Assembly: GCA_910586635.1 (NCBI GenBank)
Contig: CAJUJA010000007.1
Coordinates: 1-32,819, forward strand
Direction of reading: 5' to 3'
Origin: an uncultured Bacilli bacterium
GTDB taxonomy: Bacteria > Bacillota_I > Bacilli_A > RF39 > UBA660
Length of the DNA stretch: 32,819 nt
Shown one piece after another: positions 31,358 through 32,819 of this stretch. Both the position numbers and the translations under genes were made by a program. How positions within the stretch are numbered: position 1 is the first letter of the stretch; each line of letters opens with the position of its first letter. The notes below the pieces were generated by a model that had not been told where the DNA came from, did no database searches, and saw only the letters and a list, made by a program, of their open reading frames with translations.

Positions 31358-31463
31358 AGCAAGCAATACTGCTTCCTAATATAATAGCAAGTAAAATATA
31401 TAATACTATTATAATTAAATAACCACATCTACCACGTGATGATGTATTTTCTTGACAAGACAT
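31356..31463 (-). CDS. 35-residue membrane peptide, YjcZ-like
   Basis: A small gene of 35 residues with a very strong ribosome site (AAAGGAGGTG, 7 nt before the ATG). A polar head (SSRGRCG) is followed by one hydrophobic helix (YLIIIVLYILLAIILG) and SSIAC. The arrangement resembles YjcZ-type small sporulation or coat-associated peptides: Gly/Cys near the start, then a Leu/Ile/Val-rich helix. It is second of two tandem paralogue-like genes; the stop of the upstream gene overlaps its ribosome site. A terminator follows directly. YjcZ identity is by pattern only. Confidence 0.65.
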   Translation of the reverse strand: MSCQENTSSRGRCGYLIIIVLYILLAIILGSSIAC

Positions 31464-31477
31464 TTACGACACCTCCT

Positions 31478-31558
31478 TTAAATATAAGCACCTAGAATAA
31501 TAATTAAAAGAATAAATAATACTAATATGATTGCAGTTGATGAAACATAATTACCCAT
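31478..31558 (-). CDS. 26-residue membrane peptide, YjcZ-like
   Basis: A 26-residue gene, MGNYVSS followed by a single hydrophobic helix with ILVLFILLIIILG. A good AAAGGAGG site lies 8 nt before the ATG. The helix resembles that of the downstream 35-residue peptide (L-x-I-L-L-x-I-I-L-G), so the pair may be a duplication. The upstream sequence has CATAAAAT, which fits a mother-cell sigma (sigma-E/K) -10 pattern. Coding status rests on the ribosome site and the similarity to its neighbour. Confidence 0.6.
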   Translation of the reverse strand: MGNYVSSTAIILVLFILLIIILGAYI

Positions 31559-31590
31559 ATTTTTTCCTCCTTTTTTATGGTATTCACATT

Positions 31591-31598
31591 ATTTTATG
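31591..31598 (-). promoter_or_regulatory. Possible mother-cell-type -10 box of the small-peptide operon
   Basis: CATAAAAT on the minus strand matches CATANNNT, the -10 shared by sigma-E and sigma-K; CACA about 15 nt upstream is a weak -35. TACCATAAAA occurs twice in this leader as a direct repeat. Confidence 0.35.
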
Positions 31599-31658
31599 GT
31601 AAAAGTATAATTTGTGTGATTACATCTATCTATTTTTATAAAATATTTTAAAATTCAA

Positions 31659-31687
31659 TTGCACATTAATCTTTTTTTTGCTATGAT
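31659..31687 (+). promoter_or_regulatory. sigma-A promoter of prsA
   Basis: TTGCAC (31659-31664) and TATGAT (31682-31687), spacer 17 nt, plus strand, with AGGAGG shortly before the prsA ATG. Confidence 0.7.
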
Positions 31688-31712
31688 AAATAATTGATAG
31701 GAGGAAAGTAAA

Positions 31713-32732
31713 ATGAAGAAAAAAGCATTCATTTGTTTTAGTACCTTATTGGTAGTATGTTTATCTCTAACAGGATGTGGAAAAAGTGCAGAATTGAAGG
31801 TTGGAAAACAAACCGCTGTTGCGGTAAAAAATGGAAAAATAACTGCTAATAACTTATATAAAGAATTAAAAAAAGACTCTATTGAAAAGTTAGTTAATAT
31901 GATTGATCATAAACTATTTGATAAAAAGTATCCAAGTGATGAAAATGAAAAAAAATCCATTGATGAACAAATAGAGCAAATCAAATCTTATTATAAGGAT
32001 GATGAAGCTAGTTATTTATCAGCAATAAAAACTTACTTTGGAGTAGAAAGTGAGAAAGAATTAAAAGAAACCTTATCTCTTGAATATAAAAGAGGGTTAG
32101 CTGTTGATGACTATTTGCAAGATACCATCAAAGATGATGAGATTCAAAAATACTATGATAATAACATTTTTGGAGATATTAAAGCTAGTCATATTTTAAT
32201 TTCTGTTGATACAAAAGAAGGTATGAGTGAAGAGGAAAAAACCAAGGCTAAAGATAAAGCATTTAAAGAGGCAAAAAAGGTAATTAAGGAATTAGAGGAA
32301 GGTAAAGAGTTTAATTCTCTTGTTAAAAAATATTCCGATGATGACGCTACTAAAAATAAAAAAGGGGATTTAGGATATTTTAATAGTGACGATATGGACG
32401 CTAATTTTTGGAACGCAGCTTTAGAGCTTAAGAAAGGAAAATACACAACAGAACCTGTAGAATCTTCCTACGGTTATCATATTATCCTAAAAACAGGAGA
32501 AAAGAAAAAGAAAAGTTTAAAAAGTGCTAAAAAAGAGATTAAGAAAACGTTAGCTAAGGAACGATTAGCTAGTGATCAATCTTTATACTATGAGTCATTG
32601 GTTGCTATTAGGGAGAAAAATAAAATTACTTTCGGTGATAGTGAATTAAAAAAAATGTATCAAGACCATATGGATGAATTAATCAAAAATGCAAAACAAA
32701 ATACGAATAACAATTCGACTAATAATCAATAA
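31713..32732 (+). CDS. prsA: Peptidyl-prolyl isomerase lipoprotein PrsA
   Basis: This 339-residue lipoprotein has a signal peptide ending in the lipobox LTGC, with C22 as the lipidated residue. A helical N-terminal chaperone-like region (about 23-150) is followed by a parvulin domain (about 155-266): ASHILISVD, a long basic helix, YSDDDATKNKKGDLGYF and SSYGYHIILK, with the two conserved His. A Lys-rich tail ends in Asn/Thr residues. It folds secreted proteins on the outer face of the membrane. It is monocistronic with its own promoter and a following hairpin and terminator. Confidence 0.95.
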   Translation: MKKKAFICFSTLLVVCLSLTGCGKSAELKVGKQTAVAVKNGKITANNLYKELKKDSIEKLVNMIDHKLFDKKYPSDENEKKSIDEQIEQIKSYYKDDEASYLSAIKTYFGVESEKELKETLSLEYKRGLAVDDYLQDTIKDDEIQKYYDNNIFGDIKASHILISVDTKEGMSEEEKTKAKDKAFKEAKKVIKELEEGKEFNSLVKKYSDDDATKNKKGDLGYFNSDDMDANFWNAALELKKGKYTTEPVESSYGYHIILKTGEKKKKSLKSAKKEIKKTLAKERLASDQSLYYESLVAIREKNKITFGDSELKKMYQDHMDELIKNAKQNTNNNSTNNQ

Positions 32733-32739
32733 GAAGTCA

Positions 32740-32767
32740 AAACAGGAAAACATTTCATTTCCTGTTT
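32740..32767 (+). terminator. Hairpin after prsA
   Basis: AAACAGGAAA pairs perfectly with TTTCCTGTTT (10 bp, 8-nt loop) immediately after the prsA stop; it has only a short T end, so it may assist termination or 3' protection. Confidence 0.55.
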
Positions 32768-32785
32768 CCTAAATTCAAATTTCAA

Positions 32786-32808
32786 CCGCACCAGGTGGTG
32801 CGGCTTTT
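32786..32808 (+). terminator. GC-rich intrinsic terminator downstream of prsA
   Basis: CCGCACC/GGTGCGG (7 bp, AGGT loop) followed by CTTTTT, plus strand. It is the strongest GC-rich stem in this AT-rich window. Confidence 0.8.
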
Positions 32809-32819
32809 TGATACAATAA

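Noticed and set aside
1..32819. CRISPR array, IS element, prophage or integrative element
   Set aside because: No regularly spaced repeats, transposase, integrase or terminal repeats were seen; gene content is chromosomal throughout.

Overview
The window is very AT-rich, densely packed DNA from a low-GC, spore-forming Gram-positive bacterium of the Firmicutes/Bacillota. The support is the forespore genes (a SigF-like sigma factor and spoVAC-spoVAD-spoVAE), ScpA/ScpB, a SufCDSUB-type Fe-S operon, WXG100 proteins with DUF4176, a sortase, PrsA and strong Shine-Dalgarno sequences of the AGGAGG type. The compact genome, short intergenic gaps, ATGA overlaps and shortened family members suggest an uncultured, probably gut-associated, Mollicutes-adjacent Bacilli lineage. 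That placement is inference. About 33 of 38 genes lie on the minus strand. No IS element, prophage, CRISPR array or rRNA was seen.

Layout from left to right: tRNA-Leu(CAA); scpA-scpB; a type VII secretion (T7SS)-associated operon read leftward from 5633 to 1552 (two WXG100 proteins, a 206-aa coiled-coil protein, a 746-aa single-TM protein and a DUF4176 protein); a solitary RNHCP zinc protein; spoVAC-VAD-VAE behind a good forespore (sigma-G-like) promoter; a SpoIIAA-like STAS gene with a SigF-like gene, but no spoIIAB; a lipid kinase with a DUF2238 membrane protein; a three-gene operon (GG-motif FAD oxidoreductase, UbiA transferase resembling decaprenyl-phosphate phosphoribosyltransferase, extended SDR) that probably makes a polyprenyl-phospho-sugar; divergent D,D-carboxypeptidases (PBP5 type and VanY type); a surface module (thioester-domain adhesin, its sortase, a small polytopic membrane protein); uvdE; GNAT plus pyrimidine-nucleoside phosphorylase; an XRE regulator; a short SSB; the suf operon sufC-sufD(mini)-sufS-sufU-unknown-sufB; a 555-aa acidic coiled-coil protein; an unknown anchored protein with a HIT hydrolase; a CmpB-like membrane protein; two tiny tandem membrane-peptide genes; and prsA.

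Regulation can be read unusually well. There are ten or more sigma-A-like or extended -10 promoters, one CATACTA forespore promoter, and many intrinsic terminators that are fused to or overlap stop codons. The most interesting observations are: (1) the T7SS-associated locus of unrecognised genes, whose WXG100 bicistron is bracketed by a 5'-terminal stem-loop and a three-segment, mutually exclusive hairpin; (2) a SigF operon lacking SpoIIAB, with a STAS protein that has lost the phospho-serine motif; (3) a thioester adhesin/sortase pair without LPxTG; (4) an unrecognised gene embedded in a suf operon next to a half-length SufD; (5) the UbiA/FAD/SDR operon; and (6) the tandem 35- and 26-aa membrane peptides.
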